A stretch of DNA of 64,000 nucleotides from Verrucosispora sioxanthis (GTDB lineage Bacteria; Actinomycetota; Actinomycetes; Mycobacteriales; Micromonosporaceae), in the NCBI RefSeq assembly GCF_010560025.1, contig NZ_SAIY01000009.1, positions 186,001 to 250,000 on the forward strand. Reading direction: 5' to 3'. The first letter of the stretch is position 1, and every line of letters starts with the position of its first letter. Positions 23,952 through 33,734 of this stretch are shown piece after piece. The position numbers were made by a program, and so were the translations under genes. A model generated the notes under the pieces. The model had not been told where the DNA came from, did no database searches, and saw only the letters and a list, made by a program, of their open reading frames with translations.

Positions 23952-25568
23952 TCAGTCGTGCGGGCAGTGTCCGGACGGTCGCAGACTGCTGGTGACCGCG
24001 AAGGTGCCCGCGCTTCGGGCCCGTACCGTGACCCATTCGTCCGGGCCGGCGCGCAGGCACCCGTCCCCCGCGGACAGCGACAGCCAACGGGACCAACGGA
24101 CCCGGACGAGCACGTCGGCGGGCGCGTCGACGGTGAACCGCACCCCCGCGTCGTCGGAGCTGACCAGTCGGGCCGGACCGGAGACCAGGGGCGCCGGGTC
24201 GAGCACCTGGTACAGCCGCCACTGCCCGGGACGACCCACCTCCCGCAGGTACGGCTGGCCGGCCAGGACCAGCGTCGCCTCGTCCCGGCCGTACCGGTCG
24301 AGCGCCGCGTCCGGTGCCACGGCGACGTAGCTGACGGCGTTGCGGCGCAGCCACTCGCCGTACCGGCCGGCATCGAGGCCGCCGTCGTAGAAGAGCGGGT
24401 TGCGGCCCACGTCGACCTGTCGTTCCCAACCCCGGGCCAACGGTACGGCGGCGGCCACGAAGGCGCTCTCCCAGTGGTCCCGCAGCGGCACCACCTCGAT
24501 CCGGCCGACCGGTGCCCGCCGCGCCAGGTCGTCCACCAGCGGTTCGTGGAAGGCGGCGTACGCCGGTGCCGAGCCACGCCGGGCGATGTCGTTGGTCATC
24601 ACCGGGGACTGCCACCAGAACAGCGCGACGAGCAGCGCGGCCAGCCACCGGCCGAGCCCGACGTAGGCCGCGACGATCGGCAGGGCGAAGAGCATCGGCA
24701 GGCGCAGCGCGTTCGAGCCGATCGGGCTGGGCAGGTGGTAGGCCGCGACCAGCAGCAGCGCGGTCAGCGCGGCACCGACCCGCAGCGCCCGGACCGGTAC
24801 CAGCGCGAGCACCACCACGGCCAGGGCGAGGTTGATCCGCAGTGATTCGGCGCTGAACGGCTGCCAGCCACCGTTGCCGAAGAGCACCGCCATCGGTGCC
24901 ACCGTCACCAGCGGGGCCAGGCAGAGGACCAGCGCGGCGGCGCCGGGTCGCCGGTGCCGCCAGCTGTCGAGGATCAGCAGGGTGCCGCCGGCCAGGCCGA
25001 GGAAGAGGCCGGCCACCGGGCTGGCGGCCGTCGCGAGCACCGCCGCCACACCGGGCGCCGACAGTCGCCACCAACGCGCCCCCCGGGGCAGCGCCACCAG
25101 GCAGAGCGCGAGTAGTCCCCACATCAGGCCGACGGCGAAGGTGATCCGGCCGCTGGCCAGGTTCCCCACCAGGACGACCGCGCCCAGCAGGCCGCCGAGC
25201 AGCGGACGGCGGGCACCGGTCAGCACCAGCAGCCAGGCCAGTGCCCCGGCGGAGACGACCGCCGCGACCGCACCGAGCGGACGCACCCCCAGCAGCGCGC
25301 CGAGCATCTGGGTGTAGAGGCTGTAGCCGAACTGGTTGACCCCGCCGTACCAGGAGAAGTCCAGCGGGGCGAGCCCGTTGCGCTCCGCGAAGCCCGCGCG
25401 GGCCACCTGCGCGGAGAGGTCGGTTCCCATGGGCGGGGCCAGCAGGAACGCGACGGCCAGCAGCAGCGACAGCACCAGCGCACCGAGGACCGGGTAGCCC
25501 GGCCACGGTGCGCCAGCGTCCTCGGCGGCCTTCCCGTCGGGAACGGCAGCGTGGGTCGATGTCGGCAC
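23952..25568 (-). CDS. Polytopic membrane protein with C-terminal outer domain
   Basis: Protein of 538 residues: about ten hydrophobic helices to residue 330, then a soluble region of some 200 residues (RIEVVPLRDHWESAF to PSGHCPHD). The segment LDFSWYGGVNQFGYSLYTQ near residue 70 resembles the first loop of GT-C-like proteins. Family is not named with confidence. It is the first gene of the minus-strand cluster with two MptB-type enzymes, so a role in the same envelope glycan pathway is inferred. GTG start, with TAGGAC six bases upstream. Confidence 0.7.
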   Translation of the reverse strand: MPTSTHAAVPDGKAAEDAGAPWPGYPVLGALVLSLLLAVAFLLAPPMGTDLSAQVARAGFAERNGLAPLDFSWYGGVNQFGYSLYTQMLGALLGVRPLGAVAAVVSAGALAWLLVLTGARRPLLGGLLGAVVLVGNLASGRITFAVGLMWGLLALCLVALPRGARWWRLSAPGVAAVLATAASPVAGLFLGLAGGTLLILDSWRHRRPGAAALVLCLAPLVTVAPMAVLFGNGGWQPFSAESLRINLALAVVVLALVPVRALRVGAALTALLLVAAYHLPSPIGSNALRLPMLFALPIVAAYVGLGRWLAALLVALFWWQSPVMTNDIARRGSAPAYAAFHEPLVDDLARRAPVGRIEVVPLRDHWESAFVAAAVPLARGWERQVDVGRNPLFYDGGLDAGRYGEWLRRNAVSYVAVAPDAALDRYGRDEATLVLAGQPYLREVGRPGQWRLYQVLDPAPLVSGPARLVSSDDAGVRFTVDAPADVLVRVRWSRWLSLSAGDGCLRAGPDEWVTVRARSAGTFAVTSSLRPSGHCPHD

Positions 25569-25627
25569 CGAGCAGTCCTACCACGATCAGCGACCGGCCC
25601 TGGTGGCGGGTCGCCGGGAAGCCCGCG

Positions 25628-28600
25628 CTACATCTCCAGGACGCGTTCGGTGGCGGCGCGGGAGCGACGGCCGGTGCGCAGGTACTCGTCGAGGAACTCG
25701 CCCGGATCGTCGCGGCCGAGCAGCCGGACCACCCCGGCCAGCTCCACGCCGTGCCGGGGCAGTTGGTCGCCGGCGCGACCCCGGACCAGCATCAGCGCGT
25801 TGCGGACCTGCGCGGCGAGCGTCCAGCCGGCCGTCATCGCCTCGGCGTCCGCCGGATCGACCAGGCCCGCGTCCCGGGCGGCACCGAGCGCGTCGAGGGT
25901 ACGCGTGCCGCGCAGCTGCGGGTACGCGCCGGCGTGCCGCAGCTGGAGCAGCTGCACCGCCCACTCCACGTCGGCCAGGCCGCCCCGGCCCAGCTTGGTG
26001 TGGGTGGCCGGGTCCGCGCCCCGGGGCAGTCGTTCGGTCTCCACCCGCACCTTGATCCGGCGGATCTCGATGGCCTGTTCCCGGGTCAGTCCGTCGGCCG
26101 GGTACCGGATCGGGTCGACCATCTGCTCGAACCGGGTGCCCAGGTCGGCGTCGCCGCAGACGCAGCGGGCGCGCAGCAGCGCCTGCGCCTCCCACACCCG
26201 CGACCAGCGGGCGTAGTACTGCTGGTAGGCGGCGAGGCTCCGGACCAGTGGTCCCTGCCGGCCCTCGGGGCGCAGGTCGGCGTCGACGCCGAGCGGCGGG
26301 TCGGGTGCGGGCATGCCGAGCAGCCGCCGCAGTTCCTCGGCGATGGCGTGCGCGGCGGCACTGGCCGCGCTCTCGCTGACCCCCTCCGGCGGGTCGTAGA
26401 CGAAGAGCACGTCGGCGTCGGAGAGGTAGTTCGACTCGTAACCGCCGAGCCGGCCCATCCCGATCACCGCGAACGTCAGTCCCGGCATGGCCGGCTGGGC
26501 GGCCCGGGCGGTCCGTAGCGCGGCGGCGAGGGTCGCGTCGGTGACGTCGGAGAGCGCGGTGCCGACCGCCGTGATGTCGGACAGCGCGGGCGTGCTCCGG
26601 CCGCCGTCGGGGCGGGCCGGGGCCAGCGAGCCGGCCCGGCTGAGCACGTCGGCGCAGGCGAGGCGGAGCAGTTCCCGGCGGCGCAGTGCGCGTACCGCCC
26701 GGGTCGCCTCGACCGGGTCGGTGTGCCGGGCCGCGGCGGCGGTGAGACCGTCGAAGAGCACCTCGCGTGGGCGGGGGCTCAGCTCGCTCTCCTCGGCCAG
26801 CAGGCGCAGCGCCTCCGGCTCTCGGGTCAGCAGGTCCGCGACGTACCGGGAGGCGGAGAGCACCCGGGCCAGCCGGCGGGCCACCGGCCCGGAGTCACGC
26901 AGCAGTCGCAGGTACCAGGGGGTGCTGCCGAGGGAGTCGGAGACCTGGCGGTAGTTGAGCAGCCCCCGGTCCGGCTCGGGCGCGTCGGCGAACTCGCTGA
27001 GCAGCACCGGCAGCAGGGTGCGTTGGATGGCGGCGGTCCGGCTGACCCCGCCGGTGAGGGCCTGGAGGTGACGCAGCGCCCCGGCCGGGTCGGCGAAGCC
27101 GAGGATCTCCAGGCGGTTGCGGGCCGCCTGCGGGGTCAGCCGCAGCCCGTCGGCCGGTACCCGGGCCACCGACTCCAGCAGCGGCCGGTAGAGCAGCTTG
27201 GCGTGCAGCCGGCGTACCTCGGTGGCGTGGGTGACCCACTCGGCGCGGAACTCCTCGACGGCGCTGCGGCCGGGTCCGGCGGTGTAGCCGAGCGCGGTGG
27301 CGAGCCAGCGCAACGCGCCCGGTTCGGTCGGTACGGTGTGGGTGCGTCGCAGGCCCTGAAGTTGCAGCCGGTGCTCGACGCTGCGCAGGAACCGGTAGCC
27401 GCGCAGCAGCGCCTCGCCGTCGGCCCGGCCTACGTAGCCGCCGGTGACCAGCGCCCGCAGGGCGGGGATGGTGCCGGGCGCCCGCAGCGTCTCGTCGCCC
27501 CGGCCGTGCACAAGTTGCAGCAACTGCACCGCGAACTCGATGTCGCGCAGCCCGCCGGGGCCGCGTTTGATCTCGCGTTCCAGTTCCTTCGGCGGGATGT
27601 GGTCGATGATCTTGCGCCGCATCGCCCGGACGTCCTCGACCGCCTCGGGGCGTTCGGCAGCCTGCCAGAGCAACGGCGCCAACGCGTCGATCCACTCCTG
27701 GCCGAGCGCCAGGTCACCGGCGGCCGGGCGGGCCTTGAGCAGCGCCTGGAACTCCCAGGTCCGCGCCCAGCGCCGGTAGTAGGCCAGGTGGCTCGCCAGC
27801 GTCCGCACCAGCGGCCCCCGGTTGCCCTCGGGACGCAGGGCCGCGTCGACCGGCCAGGCGACCAGCCCGCAGATGTGGATCAGCCGGGTGGCCACGGTGG
27901 TGGCGGTGGTCAGGTCCTCGTCCTCGGCCGCCACGAAGATCACATCGACGTCGGAGACGTAGTTCAGCTCGCCGCCACCGCACTTGCCCATGGCGACCAC
28001 GCCCAGGCGCGGCTCCCGGGTGCCCTCGGGCAGCTCCGCCACGGCGATCCGGTACGCGGCCGACAGCGTGGCGTCGGCAAGTGCCGACAGGGCGGCCATC
28101 GTCTGTTCCAGGCCGCGCCCGCCGGTCAGGTCGGCCGCCGCGACCCGCAGCAGGGCCAGCCGGTACGCCCGCCGCAGCACCGCGACGGGATTACCGTCGC
28201 CGGACAGGTCGAGCCGGCCGTCCGCGGTCGGTGCGAGACCGTCCGGCTCGGTACGCAGTACCGGCCACTGGTCGGGGTTGGCCACCAGATGGTCACCGAG
28301 CGCCGAGGAGGCGCCCAGCACGGCGAGCAGCCGGCGACGCAGACCCGGGTCGTCGTGCAGCTCGGCGAGCAGCGCCGAGCCCGCTCGATGCCGCCGCCGG
28401 CCGCAGTGGTGCCCTGACTCCCGGCGACACCGTCACGCCCGGCGCTGCCGCCGTTGCCGGTCGCACCCTCGTTCGCGGCACCGGCATCCCGCTCCCGGTG
28501 CCGCCCTGGCCGGCGGCGGTCGCCGTGACCGTCCGGGCCCCGCACCCCGTTGCCGCAGTGCCGCACCCGGCCCGGCGCTGCCGTTCGGGCCGGCAATCGT

Positions 28601-28840
28601 ACGGCGCTCCGCCTCCACCAGCCGGTGCAGCTGACGCAGCGCCAGATCCGGGTCGGCGGCCCGGGACAGCGCGGTGAGCAGCTCCTGAGCCTGCTCGCCG
28701 GTGGGTTCCTGGGTCTGCGGGCGCCACAGGTCGAGCCCGTCCGGCCCGAGCAGGTCGGCGGCGCGAGCGCCCGCCTCGTCGTCGGTGACGCCGAAGCCGT
28801 AGCGGGCGAGACGGCCTGTGGCGCTGGTCGGCCGGCCCAT
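25628..28840 (-). CDS. glnE: Glutamine synthetase adenylyltransferase, frame broken in N-terminal linker
   Basis: Bifunctional enzyme that adenylylates and deadenylylates GlnA. Two nucleotidyltransferase cores are seen: GMGKCGGGELNYVSDVDVIF (removase half) and GMGRLGGYESNYLSDADVLF (transferase half). The ATG at 28840 (MGRPTSATGRLARYGFGV) overlaps the upstream stop as TGATG. After RRTIAGPNGSAG the frame meets a TGA at 28433-28435. A different frame encodes a Gly/Ala/Arg-rich linker (GATGNGGSAGRDGVAGSQG), and from about 28390 the first frame resumes with LLAELHDDPGLRRRLLAVLG. Two compensating indels around a low-complexity insert explain this; sequence error is likely. Confidence 0.85.
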
Positions 28841-29604
28841 CAGTGCCCGAGCAGCGGCAGGCTGCGCCGCGACCCCTCGTCGAGCTCGCCGAGGGCGAGT
28901 GCGGCGAACCGCGCCGCGAACGGCTGCCAGACATCCTCGACGTCGGCCATCACCGCGTCGCAGGCGGAGATCACCAGCTGCGGGTCGTAGCCCAGCTCGG
29001 CCAGCAGCACCGAGTCGGTGGCCCACTCGGCGATCATCGCGGTGTCGCACTCGATGTGGAACTGCAACCCCCAGGCCCGGTCGCCGAGGCGGAACGCCTG
29101 GTGCGGATAGCGGGTGGAGGCGGCCAGCAGGGTGGCACCGGCGGGCAGCTCGGTGATCTCGTCGGCGTGCCACTGCAACACGTCGGGGATCAGCGGCACG
29201 TACCGGAAGAGCGGATCGGACTCGGCCGCGTCCCGCCGGCCGACCACGGCGGGCCCCACCTCCGGCCCGGACGGGCTGCGTACGACCGTGCCGGCGTGGG
29301 CGGTGGCGAGCAGCTGCGCACCGAGGCAGACGCCCAGGGTGGGCAGCCGGTGCCGCACCGCCTTGCGGAGCAGCTTCTCCACCGCCGGGAACCAGGGCGC
29401 CGCCGGCACCCCGTCGACGAGCGGGTAGGCCTGCTGGTCACCGCCGAGCACCACCAGGGCGGCGTACCCGTCCAGGTCGGTGGGAAGGGTCTCGCCCGCG
29501 TGCGGGCGGACCACCGCCAGCTCCAGCCCGGCCTCGGTCAGCCACTCCCCCAGCCGGCGCGGGTCGTCGGTCGGGTCGTTCTCGATCACCAACGCGGTTG
29601 CCAC
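28840..29604 (-). CDS. Class I glutamine amidotransferase-like protein
   Basis: GATase1-fold protein of 254 residues. The nucleophile elbow GVCLGAQLLA holds the catalytic Cys, and the His/Glu pair is in LQFHIECD, so a glutaminase or related hydrolase is likely. It resembles stand-alone GMP-synthase-like GATases. The GTG at 29604 lies seven bases behind TAGCCT on the minus strand, a leaderless start, and removes 26 poorly conserved upstream residues. Its stop overlaps the glnE ATG, so it is co-translated with glnE; its link to nitrogen control is contextual. Confidence 0.85.
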   Translation of the reverse strand: MATALVIENDPTDDPRRLGEWLTEAGLELAVVRPHAGETLPTDLDGYAALVVLGGDQQAYPLVDGVPAAPWFPAVEKLLRKAVRHRLPTLGVCLGAQLLATAHAGTVVRSPSGPEVGPAVVGRRDAAESDPLFRYVPLIPDVLQWHADEITELPAGATLLAASTRYPHQAFRLGDRAWGLQFHIECDTAMIAEWATDSVLLAELGYDPQLVISACDAVMADVEDVWQPFAARFAALALGELDEGSRRSLPLLGH

Positions 29605-29695
29605 ATCGTCGAGGCTATCCGGTCCCGCCGATTCGGCCGACCAGCGGGACCGGGAGCGCCGGAACGTGCCTGGCCACCGCAACTAAGCTGCCGCT

Positions 29696-30637
29696 GTGTC
29701 CGACCACATCGCGCCCGACGACGTCGTACGCCCGCCCGCCCTGCGTCCCGGGGACACGGTGATGCTGGTGTCGCCGTCCGGACCGACCCGCCCCGAGCGG
29801 GTGGCCCGGGGCGTGGAACTGCTCACCGGCTGGGGGCTGCGGCCGGTGCTCGCGCCCAACGCCTACGCCCGGCAGGGCTACCTGGCGGGGACCGACGCGC
29901 TGCGGGCGGCCGACCTCAACACCGCGTTCACCGATCCACGGGTGCGCGGGGTGATCTGCACCAGAGGCGGCTACGGCGCGCAGCGGGTGGTGGACGCGAT
30001 CGACATGGCGGCGGTACGCCGCGACCCGAAGGTGGTGGCCGGGTTCTCCGACATCACCGCACTGCAACTGGCGCTCTGGCGGGGCGCCCGGTTGGCCGGC
30101 GTGCACGGTCCCGGGGCGGCCTGGCGCGACGAGCGCACCCCGCTGTCCTCGGCCGAGTCCCTGCACGCGGCGATGACCAGCACCGAGCCGGTCACCGTAC
30201 GCGCCGAGGCGGGCGAGGAGACCTTCGGCGTACGCGTCGCGGGGCGGGCCACCGGCCGGCTGCTGGGCGGCAACCTCTGCCTGGTCGTGGCCTCCCTCGG
30301 CACCCCGGACATGCCCGACCTGACCGGCGCGGTGCTGTTGCTGGAGGATGTGCAGGAGCCGCCGTACAAGGTCGACCGGATGTTGACCCAGCTCCGCCGG
30401 GCCGGCGCGTTGGACGGGCTGGCCGGGGTGGCGGTGGGGCAGTTCACCGACTGCGCCGACGGCTGGGACACCACGGTGGCCGACGTGCTCGGTGAGCGCC
30501 TCGGCGATCTGGGCGTACCGGTGCTGGGTGGCCTGCCGATCGGTCACGGCCCCGGTCAGCTCACCGTCCCGGTCGGTACCCGGGCGAGTCTCGACGCCGA
30601 CGCCGGCACCCTCACCGTGGCCGCCGCCGTCCGCTGA
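29696..30637 (+). CDS. LD-carboxypeptidase family protein (peptidase S66)
   Basis: Serine peptidase of 313 residues related to LD-carboxypeptidase A and MccF. The catalytic Ser is in GFSDITAL, the Glu in LEDVQEPPY and the His in PIGHGPGQ. The N-terminal RPGDTVMLVSPSGP is typical. LdcA acts on muropeptides in the cytoplasm, whereas MccF cleaves aminoacyl-nucleotide antibiotics; the sequence alone does not decide. GTG start six bases behind TAAGCT (29684-29689), a leaderless layout divergent from the GATase gene, whose own -10 is at 29617-29612. Confidence 0.9.
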   Translation: MSDHIAPDDVVRPPALRPGDTVMLVSPSGPTRPERVARGVELLTGWGLRPVLAPNAYARQGYLAGTDALRAADLNTAFTDPRVRGVICTRGGYGAQRVVDAIDMAAVRRDPKVVAGFSDITALQLALWRGARLAGVHGPGAAWRDERTPLSSAESLHAAMTSTEPVTVRAEAGEETFGVRVAGRATGRLLGGNLCLVVASLGTPDMPDLTGAVLLLEDVQEPPYKVDRMLTQLRRAGALDGLAGVAVGQFTDCADGWDTTVADVLGERLGDLGVPVLGGLPIGHGPGQLTVPVGTRASLDADAGTLTVAAAVR

Positions 30638-30766
30638 ATCCTTGTCGGGATTGTCCGTCTTCAGGATCGGGATTGCCAGCTCGCTGACAGCTTCACCACG
30701 GTCCACGCCCAGCCCAGCTCGTCACTGTCGGTGACGTCAGCACATCACCAACGAGTTGGAGGAACG

Positions 30767-31309
30767 ATGTCCCGCACGATCTCGAAGAAGCACCTGCTGG
30801 CCGGCCTGGCCGCGGCGGGCGTGCTCGGCGTGGGGATCGCCGCTCCCACCGTGGCGCTCGCCGACGACAAGGCCACCCCGAGCGCCAGCGCCAGCAGCGA
30901 ACCGCAGGGCGACCGGCAGGAGCAGCGGGCCGCGCGGCACGCGCAGTTCGCCGAGGCGCTGGCCGAGGAGTTGGGCGTGCCTACCGAGCAGGTGACCGAG
31001 GCGCTGGAGAAGCTCCGCGAGCAGTACCAGCCGCAGGGCCGGTCGGACCGCGAGGGCCACCGGGGCTTCCCGGGTCGCGGCGAGGGCCGCATGGGTGGCG
31101 CGGATGCCGCCGAGGGCCAGCGCCGGACACCGCCGTCGGCCGAGGAGCGCAAGGAGGCGCTGGCCGAGCGGCTCGCGCGGGCGGTCGAGGACGGCAAGCT
31201 CACCCAGGAGCAGGCCGACGCCATCACCGCCGCCGTCGAGGCCGGTGTGTTCGGCGGCTGGGGCGGCCCGGGCGCTCGTGGCGACGCGGGCGAGTCCGCC
31301 GGCAAGTGA
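30767..31309 (+). CDS. Secreted Gln/Glu/Arg-rich protein of unknown function
   Basis: Protein of 180 residues with a signal peptide to about residue 32 (PTVALA-DD). The mature part has two helical stretches (AEALAEELGVPTEQVTEALE and EERKEALAERLARAVEDGKL followed by TQEQADAI) separated by a Gly/Arg-rich linker (GRGEGRMGG). The second stretch resembles the short helical repeats LxxGxxTxxQAxA found in cell-surface proteins. The ATG follows GGAGGA (30757-30762). A strong terminator follows the stop. Confidence 0.75.
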   Translation: MSRTISKKHLLAGLAAAGVLGVGIAAPTVALADDKATPSASASSEPQGDRQEQRAARHAQFAEALAEELGVPTEQVTEALEKLREQYQPQGRSDREGHRGFPGRGEGRMGGADAAEGQRRTPPSAEERKEALAERLARAVEDGKLTQEQADAITAAVEAGVFGGWGGPGARGDAGESAGK

Positions 31310-31370
31310 CACCTCGGCTGAACGGCCTGGCCTGATGCGGTCCCGGCTGACGCACGCGAACCAGGTGAAA

Positions 31371-31401
31371 GGCGGCCCCGCTCCACTCCTGCGGGGCCGC
31401 C
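31371..31401 (+). terminator. Intrinsic-type hairpin terminator
   Basis: A perfect 11-bp G/C stem GGCGGCCCCGC/GCGGGGCCGCC with a nine-base loop is located 60 bp behind the secreted-protein stop and preceded by GAAA. No T run follows. Confidence 0.75.
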
Positions 31402-31462
31402 TACCGGGTGCACCGGCGCGTCCCGACGACGGTCAATTCCGCCCGGCTCGCCGACTCACGAC

Positions 31463-31512
31463 ATGCGGCAAGTCGCGGTCTCCGGAGCCCGGGAAGGCCC
31501 GACTTGCCGCAT
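31463..31512. repeat. Palindromic element, type C
   Basis: Perfect 13-bp arms ATGCGGCAAGTCG and CGACTTGCCGCAT are separated by 24 bases. Only one copy is in this window. Like the family A modules it sits in a gap between convergent genes (secreted protein and DUF350). Confidence 0.6.
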
Positions 31513-31568
31513 CCGGCGACCACTGGCGGCGCGCCGGGCTCGACCGGCGGCACCTGACCGGGGCGCGG

Positions 31569-31994
31569 TCAGGCGATGCAGGCGCAGACGATCAGCGCGG
31601 CGCCGAAGTGGCTGGCGGCGCTGACTCGGGCCACCGGGTGCGGCTCGTCGGCGCAGATGACCTCGCCGAGCTTGCCGGGCGTGATCAGGTCCAGCACGAA
31701 GAAGGCCAGCGCCATGATGCCGAGACCGATCAGCCCGAAGATCACCGTCGAGGCCAGCCCCTTGGCGAAGTCGCTGTAGCTGGTCAGGATCGCGGTGAAG
31801 ACGATGCCGGCGACGCCCAGCTGGTTCGCGGCGAGCAGCAGGCCAGCGTTGGCGTTACGGCGTACCCAGATCAGGTCCCGCAGTTTGCCCGGGGTGAGCA
31901 GGTCGACCAGGACGAAGCCGGCGGCCATCAGGCCCACTCCGACGACCCCGAACACCACGCTCTGCCAGGCTCCGCTGAGCAGATCCTCCAGCAC
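31569..31994 (-). CDS. DUF350 family membrane protein
   Basis: Membrane protein of 141 residues with four transmembrane helices built as an internal duplication. The motif LLTPGKLRDLIW ends the first half and LITPGKLGEVIC ends the second, which is diagnostic of DUF350 (YjfL-like). Function is unknown. The gene stands between the secreted protein and glnA2, on the same strand as glnA2, with 187 bp between them. Confidence 0.85.
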   Translation of the reverse strand: MLEDLLSGAWQSVVFGVVGVGLMAAGFVLVDLLTPGKLRDLIWVRRNANAGLLLAANQLGVAGIVFTAILTSYSDFAKGLASTVIFGLIGLGIMALAFFVLDLITPGKLGEVICADEPHPVARVSAASHFGAALIVCACIA

Positions 31995-32181
31995 CGACTG
32001 CCTCCCGACGGTCTCCGACCGGCGGACGCCGGCACGGTGATCGAGACGATAGCGGCACCGGGCAACGCCCGGCAGCCCGGCGGCGGGCCGATTCGCACGG
32101 ACCCACCACAGCAGCGGCCGCAGCGACAGACAAGCTCGCCCGGAGCGCCGGCTACAGCGACAGCCCAGCCGCAGCAGCGGC

Positions 32182-33531
32182 CTACAACGACAGGTAGTGC
32201 TGGCGCTCGTAGGGAGTGACCTCGCGACGGTACTGCTCCCACTCGGCCCGCTTGTTACGCAGGAAGAAGTCGAAGACGTGCTCGCCGAGCACCTCGGCGA
32301 CCAGTTCCGAACCCGCCATCACGTCGATCGCCTCGGACAGGTTCTCCGGCAGCGGTTCGTACCCCATCGCCCGCCGTTCGGCGCTGGTCAGCGCCCACAC
32401 GTCGTCCTCGGCGCCCGGCGGCAGCTCGTACCCCTCCTCGATGCCCTTCATGCCGGCGCCGAGCAGCACCGCGAAGGCGAGGTACGGGTTGGCGGCCGAG
32501 TCGGGCGAACGGATCTCCACCCGGGCCGAGTTCGGCTTGCCGTACGCCGGGACCCGGACCAGCGCGGAGCGGTTCAGGTGCCCCCAGCAGACGTACGCGG
32601 GGCTCTCGGTGACCCGGTCCGGCAGCGCCTGCGGGAACAGCCGCTTGTACGAGTTGACCCACTGGTTGGTGACCGCGGTGTACTCCCGGGCGTGGGCCAG
32701 CAGCCCGGCGATGAACGCCCGCGCCACCTTGGACAGCTTCATCGGGTCGCTGGCGTCGTGGAACGCGTTGCGTTCCCCCTCGAACAGCGACAGGTGGGTG
32801 TGCATCCCACTGCCCGGTTGGTCGGTGAACGGCTTGGGCATGAAGGTGGCCTGCACGCCGGTGGAGAGCGCCACCTCCTTGACCACGTGCCGGAACGTCA
32901 TGATGTTGTCGGCGGTGGTGAGCGCGTCGGCGTAGCGCAGGTCGATCTCCTGCTGGCCGGGGGCGACCTCGTGGTGGCTGAACTCCACCGAGATGCCGAT
33001 CCGCTCCAGCGACAGCACCGCCTGACGGCGGAAGTCCCGCGCCACGGCGTGGGTGGTGTGCTCGAAGTAGCCGCCGGTGTCCACCGGCACCGGCACCGAG
33101 CCGTCCATCGGCCCGTTCTCCAGCAGGAAGAACTCGATCTCGGGGTGGGTGTAGAAGGTGAAGCCCTTCTCCGCCGCCCGGGACAGCGCCCGACGCAGCA
33201 CGTGGCGGGGGTCGGCCCAGGACGGGCCGCCGTCGGGCAGCAGGATGTCGCAGAACATCCGGGCGCTCTCGCCGCTGACCCCACCCTCGAACGGGAAGAC
33301 CTGGAAGGTGGTCGGATCCGGCATGGCGACCATGTCCGACTCGAAGACCCGGGCGAACCCTTCGATCGCCGAGCCGTCGAAGCCGATGCCCTCCTCGAAG
33401 GCGGCCTCCAACTCGGCGGGGGCGACCGACACGCTCTTGAGCGTGCCGAGCACGTCGGTGAACCACAGCCGGACGAAACGGATGTCCCGCTCTTCCAGCG
33501 TACGGAGGACGAACTCCTGCTGACGGTCCAC
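32182..33531 (-). CDS. glnA2: GlnA2-type glutamine synthetase-like ligase
   Basis: Second glutamine-synthetase-fold enzyme of 449 residues, start MDRQQEFVLRTLEERDIRFV. The catalytic landmarks IGFDGSAIEGF, HPEIEFFLLE, MPKPFTDQPGSGMH and NRSALVRVP are conserved. The adenylylation motif of GlnA is absent; the region reads GYELPPGAEDD, so GlnE should not modify it. In Streptomyces, GlnA2-type enzymes act as gamma-glutamylpolyamine synthetases, a plausible role here. The GTG at 33531 matches the M. tuberculosis GlnA2 start; a GTG at 33552 would add seven residues. Confidence 0.9.
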   Translation of the reverse strand: MDRQQEFVLRTLEERDIRFVRLWFTDVLGTLKSVSVAPAELEAAFEEGIGFDGSAIEGFARVFESDMVAMPDPTTFQVFPFEGGVSGESARMFCDILLPDGGPSWADPRHVLRRALSRAAEKGFTFYTHPEIEFFLLENGPMDGSVPVPVDTGGYFEHTTHAVARDFRRQAVLSLERIGISVEFSHHEVAPGQQEIDLRYADALTTADNIMTFRHVVKEVALSTGVQATFMPKPFTDQPGSGMHTHLSLFEGERNAFHDASDPMKLSKVARAFIAGLLAHAREYTAVTNQWVNSYKRLFPQALPDRVTESPAYVCWGHLNRSALVRVPAYGKPNSARVEIRSPDSAANPYLAFAVLLGAGMKGIEEGYELPPGAEDDVWALTSAERRAMGYEPLPENLSEAIDVMAGSELVAEVLGEHVFDFFLRNKRAEWEQYRREVTPYERQHYLSL

Positions 33532-33734
33532 TTCCCCAACCTTCCGCGACACGCTATGTCCGCCTTCGGTCGGACTCTGCCCGACCTGACCGACCAGTCT
33601 CCACCGACCCGATTACGCAGACGTTAACCGAACGGCGGCCGTTGCGTCCCGTCCCGTCCCGACCGGCGGTCCGGCCCGGTCGTACTGCCCCACGCCGACG
33701 TGTCGAGCCCATGGCGCTGGGGCAAGATGAGGAC

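Noticed and set aside
22006..25584. Minus-strand open frame of 1192 codons spanning the membrane-protein cluster
   Set aside because: It is an out-of-frame shadow of three real genes with ordered motifs; its sequence is Arg/Gly/Pro-rich and lacks any domain.
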